Shown here piece after piece: positions 8,201 to 14,624 of a stretch of DNA of 17,951 bases. The position numbers were made by a program, and so were the translations under genes. A model generated the notes under the pieces. The model did no database searches and was not told the DNA's origin. It was given only the letters and a program-made list of their open reading frames with translations. The stretch is from the NCBI GenBank assembly GCA_003132865.1, contig PKYZ01000006.1:1-17951 (forward strand), given 5' to 3'. Every line of letters begins with the position of its first letter. Within the stretch, counting starts at the first letter, position 1. This DNA is from Bryobacterales bacterium (lineage in GTDB: Bacteria > Acidobacteriota > Terriglobia > Bryobacterales > Bryobacteraceae).

Positions 8201-8437
8201 GGGGTTCTGTCTCCCTGTTACTCCGCGAAGGCAACTCAGGCGACGACGACGCCTTATGGCTTTCCGGGAGCCCCTAATTTCGTGACCCGCGTCACCGCTA
8301 CTGGCTCGACTGCGACGTTTACAGAGACTGCTCCTTCGACTCTGCAATTGCTGTATTTTGTGCGGGCGGAGGATGCCAACGGTAACCTTTCGGCGCCTTC
8401 CAACCTCGTGGGGGGCCCGTCGCTGGCCGCGCAGTAA
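5201..8437 (+). CDS. Secreted lipase-like alpha/beta hydrolase with repeat region, dockerin-like module and FnIII-like C-terminus
   Basis: From ATG 5201 the product has 1078 residues. This start has a GGAGGA ribosome binding site six bases upstream (5189-5194) and gives a clean signal peptide (KFRFGVLGLALVFLLGLG), so the protein should be exported. The alpha/beta-hydrolase domain shows the oxyanion loop VFVHGLSGSY (H69-G70) and a nucleophile elbow CHSKGG with Ser160, as in lipases and PGAP1-like esterases. Residues ~330-870 form a long repetitive, probably propeller-like region with LYVGTG motifs and two CxxC pairs (511-514, 537-540). Two Ca-binding loops, DFNRDRVID (from 873) and DLNQDGKI (from 903), make a dockerin-like module. 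An FnIII-like segment ends the protein (VYRI, then YFVRAEDANGN). It probably cleaves an extracellular ester or lipid; the substrate is unknown. Confidence 0.85.
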   Translation: MLPSVGFHKFRFGVLGLALVFLLGLGAFPTQATAPPSAPPVTADSVLPNLFYGATLPGASNGPVLVFVHGLSGSYADWLESANCPPSPTQCGPKGAGIGTGNDMYDYAYEAGFRTAFMSLSANNQSNSATIQANAAMLETIFPRIQANFGVSKVYFVCHSKGGLDLQLALATPQWIGIANAVLTFGTPNQGDALADWLFLTANGQAAGQALGLLTPAIQSLETANVLNFRKQWDPIFQNAQIPFYTVAGDVCSETATMKPSQACMQVPAGTGTLLLSLTGGTKSPANDGLVTVPETYLPSSYAMDLGVELENHYQLRLGDYSFSMIYGRVMAQENQQPGFNRVATNGFGDAANTEAWSMAWFNGQLYVGTGRDVYCVTWATAAIQSQLPGLYPPAIGDCNPDYHLLALRGEIWQYTPQTNIWVRVFQSPNSLTTTSNAGATVATAREMGIRSLTVVTEPGTSTCPSPCTALYAGTVTSGAIFELDHTVGGWPPPRILRSQDGVTWGPTASCPNCGPLPQDPGTFLGELSSAGTPVACPSCPGSSQSFQNVGIRSGDQLNGILYLQVGDFAGVGRVIASVPGTNPNGGNNNYQYVSPPAGCDTPGTACSGQLLPVWILQSFNGFMYAGTGNPYSAPGSPTQYGVWKTDGTGAAPYTWTPVINENGAYAQTLIANYAMSTQIFADPTGCPATSGTIAGGAGGCLYVGTDQPSEMVRIHPDTTGAVQVDATDSWDLVVGNPRTIPPGAPGAGQSISPISGIGQYFDNGFTGHFWRMGVNGVGGPTSGLLYMSTYDWSGEHYYQNGFAANWAQEFGTDLFRTNDGIHWTAVSKIGLGDGINTGGRTFQSTPYGLFWGTSRPAVGGTQIFMIDNSTLDFNRDRVIDQKDVNLMTARLNTKAQPHDPMDLNQDGKITSADLQLLKTQCTYKNCAVPAFRPASTTLGVPVLHSAPGPLGGTEIVSLDWPVIPNAQDYLVYRINMSPNDTTPPPGFGPLASACTNPAVGVLSPCYSAKATQATTTPYGFPGAPNFVTRVTATGSTATFTETAPSTLQLLYFVRAEDANGNLSAPSNLVGGPSLAAQ

Positions 8438-8453
8438 GTCAACACAGCGCAGC

Positions 8454-8481
8454 GGAGAGTGAGCAGTGTGCCCCACTCTCC
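8454..8481 (+). terminator. Weak hairpin after the lipase-like gene
   Basis: GGAGAGTG (8454-8461) pairs with CACTCTCC (8474-8481) across a 12-nt loop, 17 bp after the stop codon. No T-tract follows, so it is at best a weak or Rho-assisted terminator or a 3' stabiliser. GCCTAAC (8485-8491) and GTTAGGC (8517-8523) form a second, wider inverted repeat just downstream. Confidence 0.35.
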
Positions 8482-8544
8482 TTCGCCTAACAGCCATGCT
8501 CGTCAGTACTGGTACCGTTAGGCGGTGCGCGTTAGCTCAAGGGC

Positions 8545-8574
8545 TTGATTTTAGAAAATATAGCGATCTAAACT
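8545..8574 (+). promoter_or_regulatory. Sigma-70-type promoter for the 8621 gene
   Basis: The -35 TTGATT (8545-8550) and -10 TAAACT (8569-8574) are separated by 18 bp in an AT-rich pocket. The predicted leader is about 40 nt. It contains a small hairpin with a TTCG loop (8584-8597, stem CTCCA) just before the AAGGAG ribosome binding site at 8605-8610. Confidence 0.55.
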
Positions 8575-8620
8575 CGATAAGTACTCCATTCGTGGAGACA
8601 TAAAAAGGAGCAAGAATTCA

Positions 8621-9730
8621 ATGGTTGTAAAGATGCGGTCTATCGCGATAGCGGCAGCGGTAATATCTGGTTTTGCCGCCTCGGAAAATCTGGTTGCAGC
8701 ATCGCCGTGTTCTAGCACGGTGATCGTTTACCAAGCTTCAGGACAGTTTGGGAACAACGTGGTCAGCGGAACGGACAAATTCAAGCTGGCAGGCGAGCCA
8801 TTCAGCATCACTATCAATGCCTGCGAGTCCGCGACGCCGGTAAAAACGGGCCCGAACTACGCCGCCTATTCTCCTCTCTATATGACGGGCACAGTCACAT
8901 CTGGCCTGACCGGGCAGCCGACAACAATTGGCTCGCAGAGAATGACTCTCACATTGGTGCAGCCAGCCACCGGTCCGGACACGATCCAGTTGTCCGGTCC
9001 GGTACCGGAAGAAGGGGCTGTGATCAGTATCCACGGTAGCCTCGCATTGCCGAGTGGTACCCTGACTTCCACAAGCATCGCTCCTTTCGCGAGCGTCTCG
9101 ACCATCTCAGGCAAGTCGTCCTTCAGCTATGTGGTGACTCATCCGGCGTGGGCGCCTTCCACCGCATATACCCTTGGGAAGGAGATCCTGGACCCGTCTG
9201 GGAACGTGCAGGAGGCGACGACCGCCGGGACCAGCGGGACCACGGCTCCGGTGTGGAGCGAGACCGTTGGAGCGACCACCAGTGACAACTCGGTGGTGTG
9301 GACGTGCCAAGGCCCCCTCGTAACCACTACTTTGGCGGTCTTTGGAAAAGTGGCTGCCACTGTCCACACGGCGGCTGCCGCCCATGCTAGCGTGCTTCTG
9401 CATGCCGACGCCGTGCGGGTAATCACGGCCCATGCAGACGGGACGCAATCCGTGCGGCCGATGTGGGCGGCGCCGGTCGATCCGGGAGCGTCATCGGACA
9501 CGGTGATGCTGCAGTTCTACGCATCCGGCGTGCGCGACGCGTCCGAGGTTCACGTGCAGATCGCGGGACAAGACGTACCGGTGCGATATTCCGGGGCGTC
9601 CGGCCATTTCCCGGGATTGGACGAGGTCACCGTGGACCTTCCGCGCAGCCTGGCCGGGACGGGTGACGTGGACGTGGTGCTGACGGCGGATGGCCAGACG
9701 GCCAGCCCCGTGCATATCCACATTCAATAA
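8621..9730 (+). CDS. Secreted protein with Solibacter-type C-terminal domain and inserted carbohydrate-binding-like module
   Basis: A 369-residue exported protein. AAGGAG at 8605-8610 fixes the start at ATG 8621. The signal peptide is RSIAIAAAVISGFAA. Residues ~30-172 form a beta-rich domain. Residues 177-229 are a compact module starting WAPSTAYTLGKEI, with further conserved-looking PVW and VVWTCQG; this W-x-x-x-x-x-Y-x-x-G pattern resembles carbohydrate-binding modules of the CBM5/12 type and related phage-tail modules. Residues ~250-369 match what I recall of the Solibacter C-terminal domain (TIGR03437): DTVMLQFYASGVRD, HVQIAGQDVPVRYSG, FPGLDEVTVDLP and VVLTADGQTA. The function of that domain is unknown. 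The gene has its own promoter and a strong hairpin after the stop. A decayed relative of its C-terminal coding region lies at 11072-11184. Confidence 0.85.
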   Translation: MVVKMRSIAIAAAVISGFAASENLVAASPCSSTVIVYQASGQFGNNVVSGTDKFKLAGEPFSITINACESATPVKTGPNYAAYSPLYMTGTVTSGLTGQPTTIGSQRMTLTLVQPATGPDTIQLSGPVPEEGAVISIHGSLALPSGTLTSTSIAPFASVSTISGKSSFSYVVTHPAWAPSTAYTLGKEILDPSGNVQEATTAGTSGTTAPVWSETVGATTSDNSVVWTCQGPLVTTTLAVFGKVAATVHTAAAAHASVLLHADAVRVITAHADGTQSVRPMWAAPVDPGASSDTVMLQFYASGVRDASEVHVQIAGQDVPVRYSGASGHFPGLDEVTVDLPRSLAGTGDVDVVLTADGQTASPVHIHIQ

Positions 9731-9747
9731 CCGTTATTAGCGTGGAG

Positions 9748-9773
9748 CGCGCCCCCGATCGGACGGGGGCGCG
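9748..9773 (+). terminator. Strong GC hairpin after the 8621 gene
   Basis: A perfect 10-bp stem CGCGCCCCCG (9748-9757) pairs with 9764-9773 around a 6-nt loop, starting 18 bp after the stop. The downstream sequence is pyrimidine-rich (TCCTCGCCTTCT) rather than a true T-tract, so it is a probable but not classical intrinsic terminator. Confidence 0.55.
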
Positions 9774-9826
9774 TCCTCGCCTTCTGCAGCGATACCGCAG
9801 GACCCCCCCCGGACGGACCCGCTGGC

Positions 9827-9854
9827 TTACGGGCCTGTTGGGCTCGGTTATAAT
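9827..9854 (+). promoter_or_regulatory. Putative promoter of the methyltransferase fusion
   Basis: A perfect -10 TATAAT is at 9849-9854, 35 bp before the ATG at 9884. The -35 is poor (TTACGG at 9827-9832 with a 16-bp spacer). A leader of roughly 23 nt would carry AAGG (9870-9873) as a weak ribosome binding site. Confidence 0.4.
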
Positions 9855-9883
9855 ATTATGGAACAATACAAGGCCAATCCTTC

Positions 9884-10960
9884 ATGCCGGCAACAGCGGA
9901 CGTAAAATCCCTCGTACTCGACTATCTCAAAGCATTTGCCTCGCGGGATATGGCACGCTGCCTGTCTTTTTGCAATGAAGACGCGACCTTTCACTTCATG
10001 TGGCGCTCGTTTCGCGGCCTGAAAGGAATCGAAAAATGGCACCGGGATCGTTTCGCCGCCGATCTCCGGGTCGCCCGCGTGGCGGACATCTCGGTGGAAG
10101 GGAATACGGTCACCGTCGATGTCATCGTCACATCGAACAGGCTCAAAGCGCGCAAGGTGAACCAGGTAGGTGGGCGCATCACGCTGCGTCTGGAACGGGG
10201 CGCATTGAAGGATGTCAAATTCGGCCTCCGAAAACCGGGCAAGCCGGGTACCGAGGAATACACCGACGCATCTCTCTACCGCACCTATGTGGGCCCCCCC
10301 GAAAACTACGACGTGGCCGCCGCCATGCAGTTCAACCTGTTGACGTTCCTCGGATTGAGGGACAACCACTATCTGCTGGATGTGGGTTGCGGCTCATTGC
10401 GCGCCGGCCGGCTTTTCATCCCCTATCTGCGGCCCGGCCGGTATTTCGGAGTGGAGCCCGAACAGTGGTTGATCGAAGAGGGCATCAAAAACGAAATCGG
10501 TCAGGACCTGATCCGTATCAAGCAGCCCAAGTTCAGTAACGACCCGGACTTCACGCTGACCGGTTTCCGCCAGCAGTTCGATTTCATCCTGGCGCAATCG
10601 GTTTTTTCGCATACCTCGCAAACCCAGATGAGGCGGTGTCTGTCGGAAGCCCAAAAGGTAATGCAGCCCTCCGCGATGTTTGCCGCCACGTACTTCAAAG
10701 GGGATGCGAACTATACGGGCGAGGAATGGGTCTACCCGGGCCGTTCCAGCTTCCGGCCTGATTTTATGGATCGCGTGGCCGCGGAGCAGGGCTTGGTGTG
10801 CAAGCATCTGGACTGGCCCCATCCGCACGGCCAGAGTTGGGTGGTATTTGCGACTAGCAGCGGGGCAAGCGCCGTGCCGGATTTGACCGGCATCTGCAAA
10901 TACATTAACTATGCGGGCATAGAGGCCTTGAACGCGACGGAGCTGGCTGGCTCGATCTGA
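9884..10960 (+). CDS. SnoaL-like domain fused to a class I SAM-dependent methyltransferase
   Basis: A 358-residue two-domain protein. Residues ~5-117 are a SnoaL/NTF2-like cone-shaped fold with conserved-looking blocks YLKAFASRDMARCLSF, DATFHF and KGIEKWHRDRFAADL. Residues ~130-345 are a Rossmann methyltransferase: motif I is LLDVGCGSLRAGR (164-176), the acidic end of strand 2 is GVEPEQW (189-195), and FDFILAQSVFSH (232-243) forms the motif-IV region. SnoaL-like domains occur in polyketide cyclases, isomerases and small-molecule hydroxylases, and also as ligand pockets, so the N-terminal half may recognise the methyl acceptor. It has no signal peptide and is probably cytoplasmic. The N-terminal domain is a paralogue of the minus-strand protein 12852-13271, about 40% identical over ~110 residues by my eye count. 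The acceptor is unknown. Confidence 0.88.
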   Translation: MPATADVKSLVLDYLKAFASRDMARCLSFCNEDATFHFMWRSFRGLKGIEKWHRDRFAADLRVARVADISVEGNTVTVDVIVTSNRLKARKVNQVGGRITLRLERGALKDVKFGLRKPGKPGTEEYTDASLYRTYVGPPENYDVAAAMQFNLLTFLGLRDNHYLLDVGCGSLRAGRLFIPYLRPGRYFGVEPEQWLIEEGIKNEIGQDLIRIKQPKFSNDPDFTLTGFRQQFDFILAQSVFSHTSQTQMRRCLSEAQKVMQPSAMFAATYFKGDANYTGEEWVYPGRSSFRPDFMDRVAAEQGLVCKHLDWPHPHGQSWVVFATSSGASAVPDLTGICKYINYAGIEALNATELAGSI

Positions 10961-11071
10961 CGGGCACTCTGAGATCTCGCTTGGTGTAAGCTTTTGGAAC
11001 AACCTGGAGACCAATGTCGATGCGGTCTTCTTCACTGCCGGCGCGCACCCTGTCCTCCCCAGGGGAACCCC

Positions 11072-11184
11072 GGCTGACACCGTCTACAGGGACCGGCGCC
11101 TGGGCTGGCGCGTTTCTGCATACGGACAGCGGACAGGTGATCACGTCGCCTGAAGACGGAACCCAATCCGCGCGGGCTATGCCT
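11072..11184 (+). pseudogene. Decayed remnant of a Solibacter-type C-terminal domain coding region
   Basis: Bases 11104-11181 align without gaps to 9386-9463 inside the 8621 gene, with 57 of 78 identical by my count. The local translation reads FLHTDSGQVITSPEDGTQSA, against LLHADAVRVITAHADGTQSV in the intact gene. Weaker similarity extends upstream to about 11072 across a 2-nt gap, which breaks the frame. After 11184 the resemblance stops. This is a truncated, frameshifted paralogue piece, not an active gene. Confidence 0.6.
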
Positions 11185-11410
11185 TGCAGCGGCGGATCTA
11201 GCTAGGAGCGTTGGAGGACATATTCCGGGGCGTCCGGGCTGGCTGCCGTCGCGGCAAAACAAAGATGTGCCGGCCGGCATGCCGAGACTGGTTGCACCAT
11301 TCGATGGCGTGGCTCACCTAAGTTCCGTGCGGATGCTGCGGTTGCTTGGCCTCCTAAATCTCAATCCCAGCCGGGCATGTTCTCTGCGAGAATGTTTCTT
11401 CCATGGCGAA

Positions 11411-11494
11411 CTCACATGCGGGCAGGTCCAGGGGCAGGCAGTGACGATCACAGGCGCGTCTTCCGGTATTGGCGCGGCGTTGGTCCCGGAGCTC
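11411..11494 (+). pseudogene. N-terminal scrap of a short-chain dehydrogenase/reductase
   Basis: The frame reads GQVQGQAVTITGASSGIGAA, which contains the SDR dinucleotide-binding motif TGxxxGxG (TGASSGIG, codons 11450-11473). After PELG the SDR pattern ends and the frame closes at 11548. No YxxxK catalytic motif is seen downstream. The fragment therefore cannot encode an active enzyme. Confidence 0.5.
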
Positions 11495-11837
11495 GGCTGC
11501 CCATTACCGGCAATGTCACTGGCGATGGCGATCCGGAGCGGCCGGTAGATCTGGCCCGGAGTCACGGACCTTGTTCGCCGCGCTCCTCGAACCCGGGCGC
11601 GCGCCACCCCATGGCTGCTGGCTTCCACGGCGCAAACGGCCCGTCAGATCGTCTCGGCCGCCTACCGCTCCGCAAGCGCAACCGACTTCCAGCAGGGCTG
11701 GTTTACTTCGCCGGCTATCCCGAAGGACGGGGCAGGCCTTACCTGTTGCTTCCGCCAAAGCGCAGGCGCTGTCGAGCCAGCGGGCCGCTCTAGTACTATA
11801 GTATCGTATACCCAAGAAAATACCCATGAAAATCGCC

Positions 11838-11866
11838 TTGATTGTTTGTTAATTATTTCTTATACT
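11838..11866 (+). promoter_or_regulatory. Sigma-70-type promoter of the PEP-CTERM gene
   Basis: The -35 TTGATT (11838-11843) and -10 TATACT (11861-11866) have an ideal 17-bp spacer. The predicted transcription start near 11873 lies downstream of the TTG at 11846. The gene must therefore start later, at ATG 11924 behind AGGAAGGA (11905-11912). The same TTGATT -35 appears before the 8621 gene. Confidence 0.65.
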
Positions 11867-11923
11867 CGATTTGACAACACTAGAGTTTACAGAAGTCGAT
11901 TTGCAGGAAGGAAAAGAAAAACC

Positions 11924-12688
11924 ATGATGAGCGTAATAACAAAACTATTGAGCCTGGCGCTTTTTGCATGTTTGATTGCCCCCGTTATGTCCGCAGGTCC
12001 CATAGCTCCGTGCCCTACAGCATCTCTAGCCGTCTACGTGGCGGCTGGTGCGCCCTGCCAAATAGGATCGTTGGAGTTCAGCGGTTTCGCGTATGCCAAT
12101 AACTATTTCCCGGATCTTCCCGGACCTTCCGCCAGCAATATTCTGGTCACCCCCTCGGGCAATCCGGCCGATCCCGGTTTGGACTTCTCGAGTGCGTGGA
12201 AGGTGGCCGGCGCTGGGGACGGTATGGATTCAGAAATCTCCTATGTGGTCATGACGGCCTCGGGAGCGCCTACTATTGACGAGGCGGTTCTCGGGATGAC
12301 GGATACCGTCAACAGCATGCCGCTCTCGATAGAATACTCAGAATTCTTTTGCTTAGGCAAAGTCGTAACAGGGGCCGGACAGTGTCCCACGGCAGACCAA
12401 CTCGATCTAGTGCTCCAGGGCCCCACTAGCGGCTTTCGGCAGACGTCCGCCGCATTCGCGCCGGTGTCCGAGATGACCATACTCAACGACATTTTTATCG
12501 AGTCGCAGGGAGCGAATGGGTGCGGAACGATCTCGAACGGCAGCAACAACTTTCCAACTGCAACGCCGGAACCGGGGACTCCCTTGCTGGGCCTCACGGG
12601 TTTGTTGGTGTTGTGGCAAATGGCGAGGGTGGGGGCCCATCGCCGGCGCCTGCGCCAGGCGTGTGACGGAACCGTACCGGCACGCTAA
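11924..12688 (+). CDS. PEP-CTERM sorting-signal secreted protein
   Basis: A 254-residue exported protein of unknown role. The signal peptide is ITKLLSLALFACLIAPVMSA. The C-terminus has the three-part PEP-CTERM signal: PEPGT at 215-219, a hydrophobic helix (LLGLTGLLVLWQMA), then basic residues HRRR near 239-242. By family knowledge such tails are processed by exosortase and the protein is delivered to the cell surface or matrix, often in exopolysaccharide-producing bacteria. The signal is followed by an unusually long tail of about 12 residues after the Arg cluster. The mature part has several Cys residues and no domain I can name. No exosortase gene is in the window. An upstream in-frame TTG (11846) is rejected because it lies inside the promoter. 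Confidence 0.82.
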   Translation: MMSVITKLLSLALFACLIAPVMSAGPIAPCPTASLAVYVAAGAPCQIGSLEFSGFAYANNYFPDLPGPSASNILVTPSGNPADPGLDFSSAWKVAGAGDGMDSEISYVVMTASGAPTIDEAVLGMTDTVNSMPLSIEYSEFFCLGKVVTGAGQCPTADQLDLVLQGPTSGFRQTSAAFAPVSEMTILNDIFIESQGANGCGTISNGSNNFPTATPEPGTPLLGLTGLLVLWQMARVGAHRRRLRQACDGTVPAR

Positions 12689-12851
12689 ATCCGGTTCACA
12701 CCGATCGATGCGAATCGTGCCGGGGGGTGTCTCCGCTTTGGCAGGCCCGGAAGGCACGCGAATGAATTTCCCCCGTTGAGCTGCCGGGCGAAGTGCCGGT
12801 CGTACCTGCCGCCTCGCGAAACGCGCGGGGGGATGGGGTTACTTCAGGCTA

Positions 12852-13271
12852 TCAGGCGCCCATGTCCTCGCGAAGCATATTGATCGGGTTCGACATGCGC
12901 GCAGCCAGCTTGCCGCTTTTGATTTTGCCGTCCGCGAAGCGCATAGTGACTCTTCCGCTAATCGACTTGACCTTCCAGGCAGCCAGCCGTTTGGAGGACG
13001 CCACCGCATCCACGACGACCGTGTCGTCATTGACGGAGATGTTGGTCAAACGGACCATTTTCAGGTTCGCCGCGAAGCGGTCTTTATGCCAGCCGGCAAT
13101 GGCTGGGAGGCCATTATAGTCGGTCTTGTTGAAATCGATGGTGGCGTCGTCGCTGAAAAACCCAAGGCAGCGCTCCAGATCCTGCGCGTCAAAGGCCTCC
13201 AGATAGGCTTGGGCGAGGGCCTTCAGATCCGCTTGGGATGCGGCTTTATTTTCATTTTCCGTATCGTTCAT
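12852..13271 (-). CDS. Stand-alone SnoaL-like (NTF2-fold) protein
   Basis: A 139-residue single-domain protein, typical in length for SnoaL-like proteins. Blocks AYLEAFDAQDLERCLGFF, DDATIDF and IAGWHKDRFAANL line up with the N-terminal domain of the methyltransferase fusion at 9884, about 40% identical by eye. The His of WHKDRF and Asp of DDAT are kept in both. Its ATG overlaps the TGA of the sulfatase-fold gene by four bases (ATGA), and AGGA lies eight bases upstream, so it should be translationally coupled to that gene. There is no signal peptide. Family members include polyketide cyclases, ketosteroid-isomerase-like enzymes and non-enzymatic ligand binders. The exact reaction cannot be assigned. 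Confidence 0.85.
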   Translation of the reverse strand: MNDTENENKAASQADLKALAQAYLEAFDAQDLERCLGFFSDDATIDFNKTDYNGLPAIAGWHKDRFAANLKMVRLTNISVNDDTVVVDAVASSKRLAAWKVKSISGRVTMRFADGKIKSGKLAARMSNPINMLREDMGA

Positions 13272-14596
13272 GATCGGTGTCCTAACCAGATGCTCACGGC
13301 GACGGCGCCTTCTTCTTTGACGGGATCTTTGGACTTTCCCAGCGCCTGCAGCCGGTCCGCAAGCCAGGCTTCCAGTTCCGTCTCCAGGCCGGCCGCCAAC
13401 TGCGGCTCCTCGCCGGCCAGGTTATGCTCCTCCTCCGGATCCGCCGCCAGATCGTACAGTTCCCGGTCCGGATTCCCCAGCAGATCCGGTTGGCGGGCCA
13501 GGATAAATTTGTAGCGGCTATTGCGCAAATAGTATTTTGCCTGCCAGGTGGATTCCAGTCCAATCACGCGGTCATATCCGGAGGGCTCTTCCTGGCCCTG
13601 CAACTGCTGCAGAAAGCTGCGGCCTTCAATCTCATCCGGAACCAGACTGCCGGCCGCCTCCAGCAAAGTGGGCGCCACATCCGTCAACTGCCGGAAAGGC
13701 GCGAGACGGCTGCCCGCCCGCAACTTGCCAGCCGGCCAGCGCACGATGGTGGGCACGCGCACGGTGCAGTCATAAAGGCCATAGTGGTCATAGCAGATGC
13801 GGTGGTCGGTCATGCTTTCGCCATGATCCGCCAGCAGCATGATCAGGGTATTTTCGGCCATCCCCATCTGTTCCAGGGTAGCCTCCAGCGCGGCTATGCC
13901 CTCATCCAGATAACGGATCTCGCGGTCATAGAGTGACGTTACGTATTGCGGGTCCGTGATAGTGCCATTGGGGGTGCGCAGCCAAGTGTCCCGGGCCATG
14001 GCGCCGATCGGATGATCCCACCATTCGTCCAGGGCATGGTTGTTCGGATCGGTGGGATTGCCGCCCTTGTAGAACAGGCCGCGCATGCGTTCCGGCGGGA
14101 CGTAGGGATAATGCACGTCCCAGTAATGGATGAACAGAAAAAAAGGCCCCTTGGGAACGGTCTTGATCCAGTGAATGGCGCGATCGTTCAATTCCTCCTG
14201 GGTGACGGAGGCATAAAAAACATGGTGCAGGCTCGGGTCGATGATGTACTCATAGCCGCGCCCGAACCAGATGCGTTCCCGAAACAGGGTATCCACGGCG
14301 CACGTGGTGTAACCTTCTTCCAACAGAATTTCCGGCAGGAAGGGCGTTCCGCGGGTCAGCCTGGCTTTGCCGCCGTGCGCCACCACGCCATGCGTGACCG
14401 GGTGCTGGCCGGTGAAGATGGTGGTATGCGAAGGCTGGGTGGGAATGCCCGGAGCGAACATGTTTTCGCAGAGCACTCCCTGACAAGCCAGTTTGTCGAT
14501 GTGCGGGCTGGTGGGGAGCGGATATTGATAGCATCCCAAGTGATTGGCGCGCAACGAATCTGCGCTGATCAAGATAATATTAGGTTTTGCCTGCAT
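13268..14596 (-). CDS. Sulfatase-fold (alkaline phosphatase superfamily) hydrolase with Thr at the nucleophile site
   Basis: From ATG 14596 the product has 442 residues. A TTG at 14662 would add 22 unlikely residues overlapping the upstream small gene. The fold is clear: metal-ligand region IILISADSLRANHLG (D13), nucleophile region TQPSHTTIFTGQHPVTHG (from T53), HYWDVHYPY (158-165), metal ligands LLADHGE (D257-H258) and DHYGLYD (H271), and VRVPTIVRWP near 279-288. Active sulfatases carry C/S-x-P-x-R, whose Cys or Ser becomes formylglycine. Here the site is T-Q-P-S-H, closer to the Thr nucleophile of phosphodiesterases in the same superfamily. It has no signal peptide, so is probably cytoplasmic. 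It may cleave or transfer a phospho-group rather than sulfate. It is the middle gene of a minus-strand unit. Confidence 0.85.
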   Translation of the reverse strand: MQAKPNIILISADSLRANHLGCYQYPLPTSPHIDKLACQGVLCENMFAPGIPTQPSHTTIFTGQHPVTHGVVAHGGKARLTRGTPFLPEILLEEGYTTCAVDTLFRERIWFGRGYEYIIDPSLHHVFYASVTQEELNDRAIHWIKTVPKGPFFLFIHYWDVHYPYVPPERMRGLFYKGGNPTDPNNHALDEWWDHPIGAMARDTWLRTPNGTITDPQYVTSLYDREIRYLDEGIAALEATLEQMGMAENTLIMLLADHGESMTDHRICYDHYGLYDCTVRVPTIVRWPAGKLRAGSRLAPFRQLTDVAPTLLEAAGSLVPDEIEGRSFLQQLQGQEEPSGYDRVIGLESTWQAKYYLRNSRYKFILARQPDLLGNPDRELYDLAADPEEEHNLAGEEPQLAAGLETELEAWLADRLQALGKSKDPVKEEGAVAVSIWLGHRS

Positions 14597-14624
14597 GGAT
14601 CGCCGATTCGCCCCTGGGCGGAGT

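Larger units (their letters stand above)
10961..11837. other. Intergenic region made of gene remnants
   Basis: This region of nearly 900 bp contains no intact gene. It contains a decayed copy of part of the 8621-type gene (11072-11184) and a short-chain dehydrogenase start (11411-11494). A same-frame stretch around 11609-11680 reads PWLLASTAQTARQIVSAAYR, which resembles a dehydrogenase C-terminal helix. Stops and frame changes separate them. The remainder gives no recognisable translation. Confidence 0.5.
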
